A stretch of 9,826 nt of DNA from Bacillota bacterium (GCA_023424865.1 JAFADM010000467.1:1-9826), one strand, 5' to 3'; counted from the first letter of the stretch, positions 1 through 7,228 are shown. Made by a program: numbers and translations. The notes: generated by a model from the sequence alone, not told the origin.

Positions 1-3000
1 ATTCACTGGAACGTTTTGCCTACTTTACCTTTGACTACAACGGCGTGGATGGCTATTTTAAAAACGGTCTTACCACAAAGGACCAGGTTATCTCCGTGTT
101 TGCCAAGTGCAGCGAAGTACCCGGCACCGATTCTCTGGCCATTCCCGTTTCCCAATCCCTTTTTACCTACAAGGAAGACGGATCGGCCACCATTGAGCTA
201 ACGCTCCGTGCAGGCACCTATGGCTCCACCTGGGAGGCAAATACTCCTGCCAATAACGACGATTTTACGGCGGGAAATTTTAAGCTCAAGCTCACCGACG
301 GCACCCTTTTGGCTCCTACGACAACCGTTAATATGAATAATGCTGCCATTGACCCTGCCGTCATGAACAAGATGGGCGACTCCGCCAATTGTACCGTAAG
401 CATTGCCATGACCTTTGATATACCGGCGGAGAAAATTGACGCGCAAGCCTTTACATTGGACACCACCGAGCTTTCCGACGGCAGCCATACGCTTACGGCT
501 ACATCCGGAACCAATGAAAAGACCGTGGACTTCACCGTTGACAACAGCCTTCCCCAGAAGCCTGAAGAGCAAACGGTAGACGTGAATGTCTCCATGAGCG
601 TTGACAACGCCGACACTTCTACAGCTTCTGTAGCAACCGGCGATAAGGTTGAAACCGTTACGGTTTACAAAGCGACGGATTTGGAAGTAGTGACAGTTAA
701 GGAGGGCAAAGGCGACAGCACGGCCGCCGCGTCCGAAAAGACCGATACGGCTGCAACAGTGTCCAATAACGGGGATTACCCTTATCAGCTGCTTGAAATC
801 CCTGTAACCGACGACAGTGTCGAAGCTCTCCGCATCACAGTGGATGCCGAAGTCAACTACAGCCAACCCATACAGCTTTATGTACTCAACACCGTTACCG
901 ATTCATGGGATCTTATAGACAACACAACTGAAAAGGACGGTGTTATCACCGGTGTTTGCGATCTTTCCGAGCATGTAACCGACGGCGTTGCAAAGGTGCT
1001 TATCCAGGCCCGCGGCACCGAATACGCGCCGTATACCAAAACGGATACCTTTGTTACTGAGAAAAACAACTATGATTGGGATGGAACAGCTGTTCCCGAA
1101 CAGTACGATTTCTCCATCGCATGGATATCCGATACCCAGTATTATGCTGAACAGTACATGGAAAACTTTGAATCCGTAACCGACTGGATTGTGGACAGTG
1201 CCGAGGATCTGGACATTAAGTATGTCGTTCATACCGGTGATATTGTTGACGAATTCAATGAAGAGTACCAGTTTGTAAATGCCGGCGGCCAGCTGAAAAA
1301 ATTTGAGGACGCAGGCATTCCCTACGGCGTATTGGCCGGAAATCATGACGTGGCCCACGGCAATATGCGCTATGATCTCTACTGGAAGTACTTCGGGGAG
1401 GACAGATACAAGGATAATCCGGTTTACGGCAGCTCATACAATAACAATCTGGGCCATTATGATCTGGTCACGGTTGACGGCGAGGAGCTGCTCTTCATTT
1501 ATATGAGCTGGGATGTTTACTATCCTGAGACCGATTGGATAAACAGTGTTCTTGCCCAGTATTCCGACCGCAAGGCCATTATTGCCATTCATGGCGGAAT
1601 CAATGCGGTGGGTACTCAGAGTTATGTCAGTGACTTTCTTCTTGAAAATGTCTGCAAGGAGAACAAGAATGTCATGGCCATCATCAACGGGCATTACCAC
1701 GGCTCCTCACTTAATTTCAAAGGCTTTGACGACGATGGAGACGGTATCAGCGATCGTGTTGTTTACCAGCTATGCACCGATTACCAGTCCGCTCCCGGCG
1801 GTGGCTCGGGATACCTGAAAATGCTCTATTTCGATCTGGCCAACGATAAAATCTACCTCAACTCCTATTCCCCTGTTCTGGATGATTTTAACTATTATGA
1901 TACTCCTAAGCTTGATAGCTACGGCATTGGAACTCTTGCCTACGACATTGACATTACGGAGCTTTCCGCAGATTTCAGCAATAAAGCTGAAAAAGCCCTT
2001 ACGGTTTCCTCCGTTTCAGTCAGCGGCCTGACAGATACCGTCCTTGGAACCTCGGATTATACAGGCTCAAGCACAGATGTGGCTCTATCTGGCAATAACG
2101 GTGAGACGGTAACTGCCTATGGGGTACTGAGAGATGCTGAAGAAAATATCCTTGGCTATACGAATACAGTAAGCTTTACAATGAACAATCCCGTCGGGCC
2201 TGCACTGACGGCTGGAGAAGTGAGCCGCCTAAGCCACAGCGAGGCCACTGTGAATTTCTCTTCCGACAAGGAAGGAGCCTACTTCTACGCCATAACGGAA
2301 GACGGTGCCGAAGCGCCAGAAATGGATACTACAGGCAGCGGCACTACCTTTGTAACAACCGAGCAAACTATTCAACTAGATAATCTCACATCGGGTGCAA
2401 AGAACATCTACATCGTGGCAAAAGACACCCATGGCAGAGAAAGCAATGTACTTATCATGGCTATTCCCGCCTATGCAGGCTCCGGCGAAACCGGACCCAC
2501 GCTGACGGCAGGAGAAGTGAACCGCCTAAGCCACAGCGAAGCCACAGTAAAATTCACTTCCGATAAGGAAGGCTGGTACTACTATGCTCTGACGGAAAAA
2601 GGAGCCCCCGCACCGGAAATAGACACCTCCGGTGAAGGCGACACCTGCGGCACCACCGAGCAGGCCTTCACCCTTACAAACCTCACCACGGCCGACATGC
2701 TTGTTTACATTGTGGTTAAAGATACCGGCGGAAACGTGAGCAGTCCCCTGGCAATAGCTATTCCGGCCTACGGTGAATCCGACTCTACTCCACCGACCCT
2801 TACGGCAGGTGACGTAAACCGTCTCAGTCACAGCGAAGCTTCCGTGAAGTTTACCTCAGATGAGGCGGGTACTTACTATTACACCGTTGTAGAATATGGC
2901 GATCCCGCACCGGAAATTGACACCTCCGGAGACGGCGCCACCTGCGGCACTACCGAGCAGGCCTTCACTCTCACCAACCTCACCCCCGGGACAAAAACCC

Positions 3001-4328
3001 TCTACCTTGTGGCAAAGGATACTGCCGGTAATGTGAGCAGCCCGCTTACAGTGGCTATTCCGGCTTATTCAGCTCCTTCCGGCGGGGAAACGGACGACGA
3101 TGATTCGGACACACCGACTTTACCCCCTGTTAAGGTTACCACACAGAATGAAATCACCATCGTTGGCATAACGTTATCTGGCTACACGGATACCACAGGC
3201 AAATACAGGGCCTTTATGGATTTAAAAACCGCCGCCGCACTGCTAGAGAGTGCTAAAGCAGCAGAAAAGGACGGCAAAAAAGCTGTTGTTGAGGTAAAGC
3301 TGGCCCCCGGCACCTCCAGTGACTCGGCGGAGATTACCATCGCCAAAAGCTCCTTCAACAGCCTTGCCGTAGATACGGATGCAGCGCTGACAGTAGATAC
3401 GGTCATGGGTACCATTACCTTTGACGCTTCCGCCATTGAGGCCATTAATACATCGGCAGCATCAGGAGATATACGCATTAGCATAGCCAAAGCGGCTATT
3501 ACAAACCTCTCCGGAGAGGCAAAAGAGAAAGTGGGAGACCGTCCTGTCTATGACTTCACCGTAAGCTCGGGCAGCAGCACCATTTCCGATTTTGGCGGCG
3601 GCAGCGCACGCATCAGCCTGCCTTATACTCTCGCCATTGGTGAAGACCCCAATGCCATAGTGGTTTTCCACATTGGCGAAAGCGGCATGCCGGAAATTGT
3701 TCGCGGTAAATTCAATGGGGCGACCGGTATGGTGGAAATGACAACAAACGGTTTCTCAACCTATGCGGTAGGCTATAATAAAGTGAACTTTAACGATGTG
3801 GCGGCAACAGACTGGTACCATGACGCTGTAACCTTCGTCGCAGCCCGTGAAATCACAGGTGGTACCGGCAACGGCAATTACAGCCCTAACGGCACATTAA
3901 CCCGGGGCCAGTTCATCGTAATGCTGATGCGCGCTTACGGCATCCAGGCCGAAGAAAACCCGGCAGACAATTTCTCCGACGCAGGCAGCACCTATTACAC
4001 CAAATACCTGGCAGCTGCAAAGCATCTGGGAATCACAAGCGGCACGGGAAATAACCGTTTCTCTCCCGACAGCGCCATAACACGGCAGGATATGTTCACT
4101 CTGCTCTACCGGGCACTGAATAGCCTTGAGGAGCTTCCCCAGGCATCCGTTGAAAAGACGGTCAGCGATTTCAGCGATGCCGGAAGTATCGCCGAGCATG
4201 CCCGCTCCGCCATGAATACCCTTGTACAGGGCGGAATCATTGCTGGAAGCGAAGGCAAGCTTAATCCTTTGGATAACATGACCCGCGGGGAGCTGGCTCA
4301 AATACTTTTCAGTCTGCTTTCGAAATAA
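1..4328 (+). CDS. SLH-anchored cell-surface calcineurin-like metallophosphoesterase (5' partial)
   Basis: The reading frame is open from base 3 to the TAA at 4326-4328. The GTG at 45 is internal (FDYNG precedes it in frame, with no ribosome site), so the true start and any signal peptide lie upstream. Order of parts: Ig-like beta region with a DGSHTLTA strand (about 3-560); Thr/Ser/acidic linker and a second beta domain (560-1075); metallophosphoesterase (about 1101-1960); small beta domain (1960-2190); three 99-residue repeats (2196-3086); acidic linker (about 3087-3125); pre-SLH beta domain ending FSTYAVGYN (to 3785); three SLH modules (3786-4325). The phosphoesterase has every expected metal-ligand block: SDTQ (1128-1139), GDIVD (1236-1250), GNHD (1338-1349), IHGG (His at 1590) and GHYH (1689-1700). 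A Ca-loop-like DDDGDGISD follows at 1728-1754. I infer an extracellular enzyme bound to wall polymers through SLH. The substrate is unknown; nucleotides, phospholipid head groups or wall phosphodiesters are all possible. Confidence 0.9.
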   Translation, partial: SLERFAYFTFDYNGVDGYFKNGLTTKDQVISVFAKCSEVPGTDSLAIPVSQSLFTYKEDGSATIELTLRAGTYGSTWEANTPANNDDFTAGNFKLKLTDGTLLAPTTTVNMNNAAIDPAVMNKMGDSANCTVSIAMTFDIPAEKIDAQAFTLDTTELSDGSHTLTATSGTNEKTVDFTVDNSLPQKPEEQTVDVNVSMSVDNADTSTASVATGDKVETVTVYKATDLEVVTVKEGKGDSTAAASEKTDTAATVSNNGDYPYQLLEIPVTDDSVEALRITVDAEVNYSQPIQLYVLNTVTDSWDLIDNTTEKDGVITGVCDLSEHVTDGVAKVLIQARGTEYAPYTKTDTFVTEKNNYDWDGTAVPEQYDFSIAWISDTQYYAEQYMENFESVTDWIVDSAEDLDIKYVVHTGDIVDEFNEEYQFVNAGGQLKKFEDAGIPYGVLAGNHDVAHGNMRYDLYWKYFGEDRYKDNPVYGSSYNNNLGHYDLVTVDGEELLFIYMSWDVYYPETDWINSVLAQYSDRKAIIAIHGGINAVGTQSYVSDFLLENVCKENKNVMAIINGHYHGSSLNFKGFDDDGDGISDRVVYQLCTDYQSAPGGGSGYLKMLYFDLANDKIYLNSYSPVLDDFNYYDTPKLDSYGIGTLAYDIDITELSADFSNKAEKALTVSSVSVSGLTDTVLGTSDYTGSSTDVALSGNNGETVTAYGVLRDAEENILGYTNTVSFTMNNPVGPALTAGEVSRLSHSEATVNFSSDKEGAYFYAITEDGAEAPEMDTTGSGTTFVTTEQTIQLDNLTSGAKNIYIVAKDTHGRESNVLIMAIPAYAGSGETGPTLTAGEVNRLSHSEATVKFTSDKEGWYYYALTEKGAPAPEIDTSGEGDTCGTTEQAFTLTNLTTADMLVYIVVKDTGGNVSSPLAIAIPAYGESDSTPPTLTAGDVNRLSHSEASVKFTSDEAGTYYYTVVEYGDPAPEIDTSGDGATCGTTEQAFTLTNLTPGTKTLYLVAKDTAGNVSSPLTVAIPAYSAPSGGETDDDDSDTPTLPPVKVTTQNEITIVGITLSGYTDTTGKYRAFMDLKTAAALLESAKAAEKDGKKAVVEVKLAPGTSSDSAEITIAKSSFNSLAVDTDAALTVDTVMGTITFDASAIEAINTSAASGDIRISIAKAAITNLSGEAKEKVGDRPVYDFTVSSGSSTISDFGGGSARISLPYTLAIGEDPNAIVVFHIGESGMPEIVRGKFNGATGMVEMTTNGFSTYAVGYNKVNFNDVAATDWYHDAVTFVAAREITGGTGNGNYSPNGTLTRGQFIVMLMRAYGIQAEENPADNFSDAGSTYYTKYLAAAKHLGITSGTGNNRFSPDSAITRQDMFTLLYRALNSLEELPQASVEKTVSDFSDAGSIAEHARSAMNTLVQGGIIAGSEGKLNPLDNMTRGELAQILFSLLSK
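1101..1960 (+). other. Metallophosphoesterase catalytic domain
   Basis: This segment contains the five conserved blocks of calcineurin-like phosphoesterases in the right order and spacing: D-x-Q/H (Asp at 1131, Gln at 1137), GD (Asp at 1239), GNHD (Asn at 1341, His at 1344), a single His (1590) and GHxH (His at 1692 and 1698). The first block has Gln where classical members have His (DxQ rather than DxH), a variant known in exported bacterial members. The domain appears catalytically intact. The metal (Mn, Fe or Zn) and the substrate cannot be read from the sequence. Confidence 0.9.
2196..3086 (+). repeat. Three tandem 297-bp in-frame repeats (99-residue beta modules)
   Basis: Units start at 2196, 2493 and 2790, each exactly 297 bp. 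Each begins with P-x-LTAG(E/D)V, continues with RLSHSEA, has an aromatic cluster (YFY or YYY), then APE(M/I)DT, TTEQ and DNLT or TNLT, and ends in IPAY. Units 2 and 3 are the most alike (about 70 % identical residues by hand count, with long shared DNA blocks). Unit 1 is more diverged and lacks the Cys that units 2 and 3 share before GTTEQ. The pattern resembles fibronectin III/Ig-like spacer modules found in Firmicute surface proteins. The likely role is to hold the phosphoesterase away from the SLH anchor, or to bind glycan. Expansion by in-frame duplication is inferred. Confidence 0.92.
3786..4325 (+). other. Three SLH cell-wall anchoring modules
   Basis: The three modules start near 3786 (NFNDV), 3969 (NFSDA) and 4164 (SDFSDAGS). 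Each shows the SLH layout: an F-x-D opening, a helix with an A/Y-rich core, a G-I-(T/I)-x-G turn, and the TRAE-type motif as TRGQ (3900-3911), TRQD (4080-4091) and TRGE (4281-4292). Triplet SLH modules are known to bind pyruvylated secondary wall polymers. This fixes the protein's location at the outside of the Gram-positive wall. Confidence 0.93.
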
Positions 4329-4451
4329 GAACCCCACCCGCTTGCACAATCAAAGATTGTGAGCGGGTCCCCCGGATGCATGGGCGAGCAAGCAAGCGTA
4401 AGCTTGGGACCAGCCCGGGAACCTTGTTATTTCATAATAAGAACCCCACCC
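4324..4451. repeat. 16-bp direct repeat pair flanking a 96-bp segment after the stop codon
   Basis: The 16-mer AATAAGAACCCCACCC occurs at 4324-4339, where it contains the stop codon of the surface protein, and again at 4436-4451, just before the terminator. The copies are identical and 112 bp apart. The 96 bp between them (4340-4435) contains most of a strong stem-loop and no ORF. Removing one copy and the enclosed segment would join the stop codon directly to the terminator. This looks like either a local duplication or a small insertion with target duplication. The segment has no clear terminal inverted repeats, so an ordinary transposon relic is not supported. Confidence 0.7.
4336..4368. 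other. Stem-loop immediately downstream of the surface-protein gene
   Basis: ACCCGCT (4336-4342) pairs with AGCGGGT (4362-4368), and CACAATC (4345-4351) pairs with GATTGTG (4355-4361). The loop is AAA, and a two-base TG bulge lies on the left arm. That gives 14 base pairs in all. No T-run follows on either strand, so it is not a canonical intrinsic terminator. It could act as a 3' mRNA stabiliser or be part of a small repeated element. Confidence 0.65.
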
Positions 4452-4460
4452 TACAGACTT

Positions 4461-4498
4461 AGAGGGCGTTCAGCTAAAGCTTGATCGCCCTCTTTTTT
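4461..4498 (+). terminator. Intrinsic terminator of the surface-protein gene
   Basis: AGAGGGCG (4461-4468) pairs perfectly with CGCCCTCT (4486-4493), and six Ts run from 4493 to 4498. The loop contains a further small AGCT/AGCT pairing. Orientation fits the + strand gene ending at 4328. On the - strand the same hairpin is not followed by a U-run, so it is unlikely to be an efficient terminator for the opposing SDR gene. Confidence 0.88.
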
Positions 4499-4520
4499 GT
4501 CCAAAGGTACAGACCTGTGC

Positions 4521-5615
4521 CTATTTTGCTGCCCTGCTGCTTCCGCAGCAGAGCCATTTGAGAGGGTTCATGCACTGCCTGATTTTTTTAATAATCTCCT
4601 TGCCCAGCAGCATTCCTCCAAGCCAGAAGACCACCTCACTCAAGGCCATCATGCCCCCTGCAATTCCTGCTTTGGTCTGAACAGCCATTGGAAGGAACGG
4701 CAATAAGGGCAGCAGGGCGTAAAGTAAAAAGGAGAAGGCTACCATAAAAATCCCAAGAGTTTTCCAGCAGCTCCTTTTTGGGGTTTCCGGAGGGGATCCG
4801 GAACTTATGCCGAAATGCTTTTTCAAAATCCCCCCGTATTTTTTCATGAGAAGAACATCCGCAAGCTTTGGAAAAAGCCCGTTGAGCTTTGCGAAAAAAC
4901 GGGTAGCAACTCCCATTATACTAACCGTTTGGATGCGGCTGACAGTCTTTAAAAGCTTTGCGCTTACTTCTTCCACAGATGAGATACTAACACCCATCTC
5001 CCGCCATACGCCGTGGTAGGGTTCTTCAGCCGGTGTATGGGCTGCATTCGGACAAAAATAAATTAAGCGTACCGCCCTCCCTTCCTGATAAAGCTCCCGG
5101 TTCATTGCCTCCACAAAGGAAAAAATACCTGCTCTGGAGGCTACATCGGCGCTGTAGTAAGGAAAAGCGAGGCGCCCGTCGGCAAAGCCTCCCGTATGAA
5201 CAATAACGCTGCCCTTACTATTGCGCATAAGCGGCACAAATACCTTTGTCACAAAAATCGCGCCCATTAAGTTTGTTTCGAGGCACTTGCGAATGTCTTC
5301 TTCCGAATGGTCTTCAAGAGCTTTCCTCACATCATGACCGGTAGCATTCACAATAACATCCAGCTTACCTGCCCACGCCTCGACAAACAGACTAAGCCCG
5401 CTTAAGGCTTCTTGGCTTGTTATGTCTGCTTCATAAATAGAAATATCTCCCTTCAACCGGCATGCCAGCGCCGTAAGCTTTGAGACATTCCTGCCCACAA
5501 GGAGCAATTGCGCGCCTTCTTGGGAAAAGGCACGGGCATAGGCTTCTCCCAGCCCGCCGGAAGCTCCGAACAGCAATATGCTTTTATTGGCAAAGTGTTT
5601 TTTTCTCTCCCTCAT
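4521..5615 (-). CDS. Short-chain dehydrogenase/reductase-like protein with C-terminal two-helix membrane domain, atypical active site
   Basis: This is a 364-residue protein. The Rossmann fold is clear: GASGGLG at 17-23 (TGxxxGxG equivalent), GRN at 41-43 suggesting NADP(H), AD at 63-64, NATG at 90-93 (NNAG equivalent) and Asn115 of the N-S-Y-K tetrad. The active site is degenerate: Thr141 stands where Ser is expected, Tyr154 is present, but the usual YxxxK lysine is Val158 (YSADV). Residues from about 285 to 350 form an extra domain with two hydrophobic helices (about 287-312 and 317-339) and a final LGKEIIKK motif. From memory this resembles the small membrane domain annotated as 'transporter suffix domain'. 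The start ATG overlaps the MarR stop (ATGA), and GGAGG lies 10 bases upstream, so the two genes are co-transcribed and probably coupled. The protein is likely membrane-bound with a cytoplasmic Rossmann domain. Its substrate is unknown, and it may be a non-catalytic nucleotide-binding protein. Confidence 0.85.
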   Translation of the reverse strand: MRERKKHFANKSILLFGASGGLGEAYARAFSQEGAQLLLVGRNVSKLTALACRLKGDISIYEADITSQEALSGLSLFVEAWAGKLDVIVNATGHDVRKALEDHSEEDIRKCLETNLMGAIFVTKVFVPLMRNSKGSVIVHTGGFADGRLAFPYYSADVASRAGIFSFVEAMNRELYQEGRAVRLIYFCPNAAHTPAEEPYHGVWREMGVSISSVEEVSAKLLKTVSRIQTVSIMGVATRFFAKLNGLFPKLADVLLMKKYGGILKKHFGISSGSPPETPKRSCWKTLGIFMVAFSFLLYALLPLLPFLPMAVQTKAGIAGGMMALSEVVFWLGGMLLGKEIIKKIRQCMNPLKWLCCGSSRAAK

Positions 5616-6058
5616 TCTCTGTTTTCCTCCGCTCCCAGTTTGTTTACAATTTTGTTTAGTAAGGCTTCAAGCTGATCATAAGCTTGGGGACTTGGAATAT
5701 TGGCGCGGATCATAGAATCAATCGACTCATACAGTGCATCATCACCGCCTACAATCCTGTTTCCCTTTTCAGTCAGGACAATATAAAACACCCTTTTATC
5801 CTGGCAGGACTGCTCTTTTTCAATGAGTCCCATCCGAGCCAGCTTTTTTATGATCAGGGAAACTGCAGGCTTTGTTAAGCCCAAGCTTTCCGCTATTTGC
5901 GAGAAATTGGGCTTGTTCAGATAATAGATGGTTGTCAGATAATGGTAATCGTTGCTGCTGAACTGGCGCGCTTCTTCCTTTGAAAGCTGCCGGTTAATGT
6001 TTTTAAGGGATTGCCGCCACAAATAAACGGCCAAATACGCAAAATCTTCCTTTAGCAC
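5612..6058 (-). CDS. MarR-family transcriptional regulator
   Basis: From GTG at 6058 the protein has 148 residues, a typical MarR length. A dimerisation helix starts at the N-terminus. A winged helix-turn-helix follows: NFSQIAESLGL, then the recognition helix TKPAVSLIIKKLARMG (about 51-77), and a wing with the family signature DKR...VLTEKG (about 87-99). A C-terminal helix completes the dimer interface. The GTG at 6058 is chosen because GGAAGGGAG lies 8 bases upstream. The ATG at 6112 (166 residues) has no visible ribosome site and would add a tail unlike family members. It is the first gene of an operon with the SDR gene and probably represses both, released by a small ligand. Cys85, just before the wing, could be a redox sensor, but this is speculation. 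Confidence 0.88.
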   Translation of the reverse strand: MLKEDFAYLAVYLWRQSLKNINRQLSKEEARQFSSNDYHYLTTIYYLNKPNFSQIAESLGLTKPAVSLIIKKLARMGLIEKEQSCQDKRVFYIVLTEKGNRIVGGDDALYESIDSMIRANIPSPQAYDQLEALLNKIVNKLGAEENRE

Positions 6059-6116
6059 AAAAGCCACTCCCTTCCATCCTGTTGCTGTTGCATACCTATG
6101 AATAGTTCGCATATTG

Positions 6117-6148
6117 TTAAGATAACTTAATTAACTATTATTAACTAT
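6117..6148. promoter_or_regulatory. Candidate MarR operator overlapping the operon start site
   Basis: TTAAG-ATAA-CTTAA (6117-6130) is a 5+5 inverted repeat. It abuts two copies of TTAACTAT (6131-6138 and 6141-6148), one helical turn apart. They lie between the -10 element and the first codon, where a repressor would block initiation. MarR proteins typically bind AT-rich palindromes in their own promoters, so autoregulation is the natural inference. The exact footprint is not determined. Confidence 0.5.
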
Positions 6149-6174
6149 TTTATCGCAAAATCTATGGCTGTCAA
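6147..6174 (-). promoter_or_regulatory. Sigma-A-type promoter of the marR-SDR operon
   Basis: Read on the - strand: TTGACA (6174-6169), 16 bases, then TAAAAT (6152-6147). This is a perfect -35 and a one-mismatch -10. Transcription would start near 6140, about 80 bases before the chosen GTG start of marR. Confidence 0.75.
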
Positions 6175-6215
6175 TAGGCAAGAGGGGCGGAAAACTTCTG
6201 GACAGATCCACAAAG

Positions 6216-6243
6216 AATCTCTCATAAGATTTTTATGGAGATT
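6216..6243. other. Stem-loop in the gap between the lipoprotein gene and marR
   Basis: AATCTC (6216-6221) pairs with GAGATT (6238-6243), and CATAA (6223-6227) pairs with TTATG (6233-6237). There is one bulged T and a five-base loop, 11 pairs in total. It lies about 55 bases past the stop codon of the lipoprotein gene on the - strand. No U-run follows on that strand, so at best it is a weak terminator or an mRNA 3' structure. Nothing else in 6175-6296 is clearly recognisable. Confidence 0.35.
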
Positions 6244-6296
6244 AGAAAAGAGAATTTAAAGGAGAAAGATGGCTCAAAGGGGAAAATGGCAGCGCC

Positions 6297-7160
6297 TTAA
6301 GGGAGCGGGATTTCATAAGCTTTATCATATTTGAAAAGCAACTTATTTGCTTCTCCAGACTGATAATAGTTTCCTGTCTCCCGTTCCTCCTCCTGGACGG
6401 TTTTTAGCGCTTTCTCAGAGGAAAGGATATAGTAATACACCGTGGTAACACAGTATTTTTTAAGCAATGGCTCCATTTCCAGGACAAGCGCATCCAATGC
6501 TTCTTCCTTCGTGTCCTCAGGCAAAAAAACATTAATATGGTTTTCATAAAAATTGTCCTTGTAAAAGCTTTTACCGTAAAAGAGATGCCAGTCGGATAAA
6601 TTCTCATAATTATAGTTTACGCTTTCCGGGCTGGGGTGCATAGCATCCAGAGAAACATAAAAGCTATTAAGATGATAATCCGGATAAGCTTCTTTGAATT
6701 CCTCTTTTAACTGTTTATGCCAGGCCATGCTCATATGAAAGGGCTCAAAGGTGCTTGCCAGATAATAGCCGCTGCTTACAAGAATATTGTAAAAGTTGGC
6801 GGGTTCTTCATCATATTCTTCCCACTTATAATACTGGTCCAGATAATCCTTCAAAACAAACTTCAGCACATAGTCTTTTCTGTTATTAGCCAATTCCACA
6901 TCATAGGCCCTTGTGATAAAGTAATTATCCTTTCCCGCCACATGATCCACATAGCTCATAATTTTGCTATAGTTCCGGAGGCCATCCTCCGTATTGATAT
7001 CCTCGTCTATTATCCCCCCCTCAAGGGCTCTTCCGGTTATATCCGCATAAGTGTAGGGGACTACTTCATAGCTTTGGACAACGGGTTTTTCGGAATAGAG
7101 TGAGCATCCGCTCATAAGAAGTAGGGATAAAATAAACGTCATCCTGTAAAAAAACTTCAT
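6297..7160 (-). CDS. Putative lipoprotein of unknown function
   Basis: From the ATG at 7160 the protein has 287 residues. This start is preferred over the ATG at 7196 because GGGGAG lies 9 bases upstream and because it places a signal peptide at the very N-terminus. That peptide has a basic start (MKFFYR), a hydrophobic core (TFILSLLL) and the lipobox MSGC, with acylation expected on Cys20. The mature part is rich in Tyr, Glu, Lys and Asp and has no repeats or further membrane segments. It looks like a globular alpha/beta extracytoplasmic protein. I do not recognise the family. A perfect promoter stands upstream and the gene is divergent from ligD. The downstream marR operon has its own promoter, so this gene is probably monocistronic. 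Confidence 0.8.
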   Translation of the reverse strand: MKFFYRMTFILSLLLMSGCSLYSEKPVVQSYEVVPYTYADITGRALEGGIIDEDINTEDGLRNYSKIMSYVDHVAGKDNYFITRAYDVELANNRKDYVLKFVLKDYLDQYYKWEEYDEEPANFYNILVSSGYYLASTFEPFHMSMAWHKQLKEEFKEAYPDYHLNSFYVSLDAMHPSPESVNYNYENLSDWHLFYGKSFYKDNFYENHINVFLPEDTKEEALDALVLEMEPLLKKYCVTTVYYYILSSEKALKTVQEEERETGNYYQSGEANKLLFKYDKAYEIPLP

Positions 7161-7228
7161 TCGGCTTTTCTCCCCGCCTTTTTTCCATAATGGCATTGTC
7201 TTTTTAAACTCTGTTCCATGCTTTGTCT

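Noticed and set aside
45..47. GTG as the start of the surface-protein gene
   Set aside because: The frame is open to the left edge with protein-like sequence, there is no ribosome site and no signal peptide. The gene is simply cut by the window.
16..201. Short + strand ORF overlapping the surface-protein gene
   Set aside because: It lies in another frame of a clearly coding region, is Pro/Thr-rich shadow sequence and has no ribosome site.
198..866. 222-codon frame on the - strand
   Set aside because: Antisense shadow of the surface-protein gene with unusual composition and no domain; the same holds for the other - strand frames within 878-4349.
2196..3086. CRISPR-like or mobile repeat array
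   Set aside because: The repeats are 297-bp, in frame, coding and without spacers; they are protein modules.
4336..4368. Second intrinsic terminator
   Set aside because: The stem is strong, but the bases after it are GC-rich (CCCCCGG) with no T-run.
4461..4498. Bidirectional terminator serving the SDR gene as well
   Set aside because: On the - strand the hairpin is preceded by As and followed by no U-run, so only + strand termination is supported.
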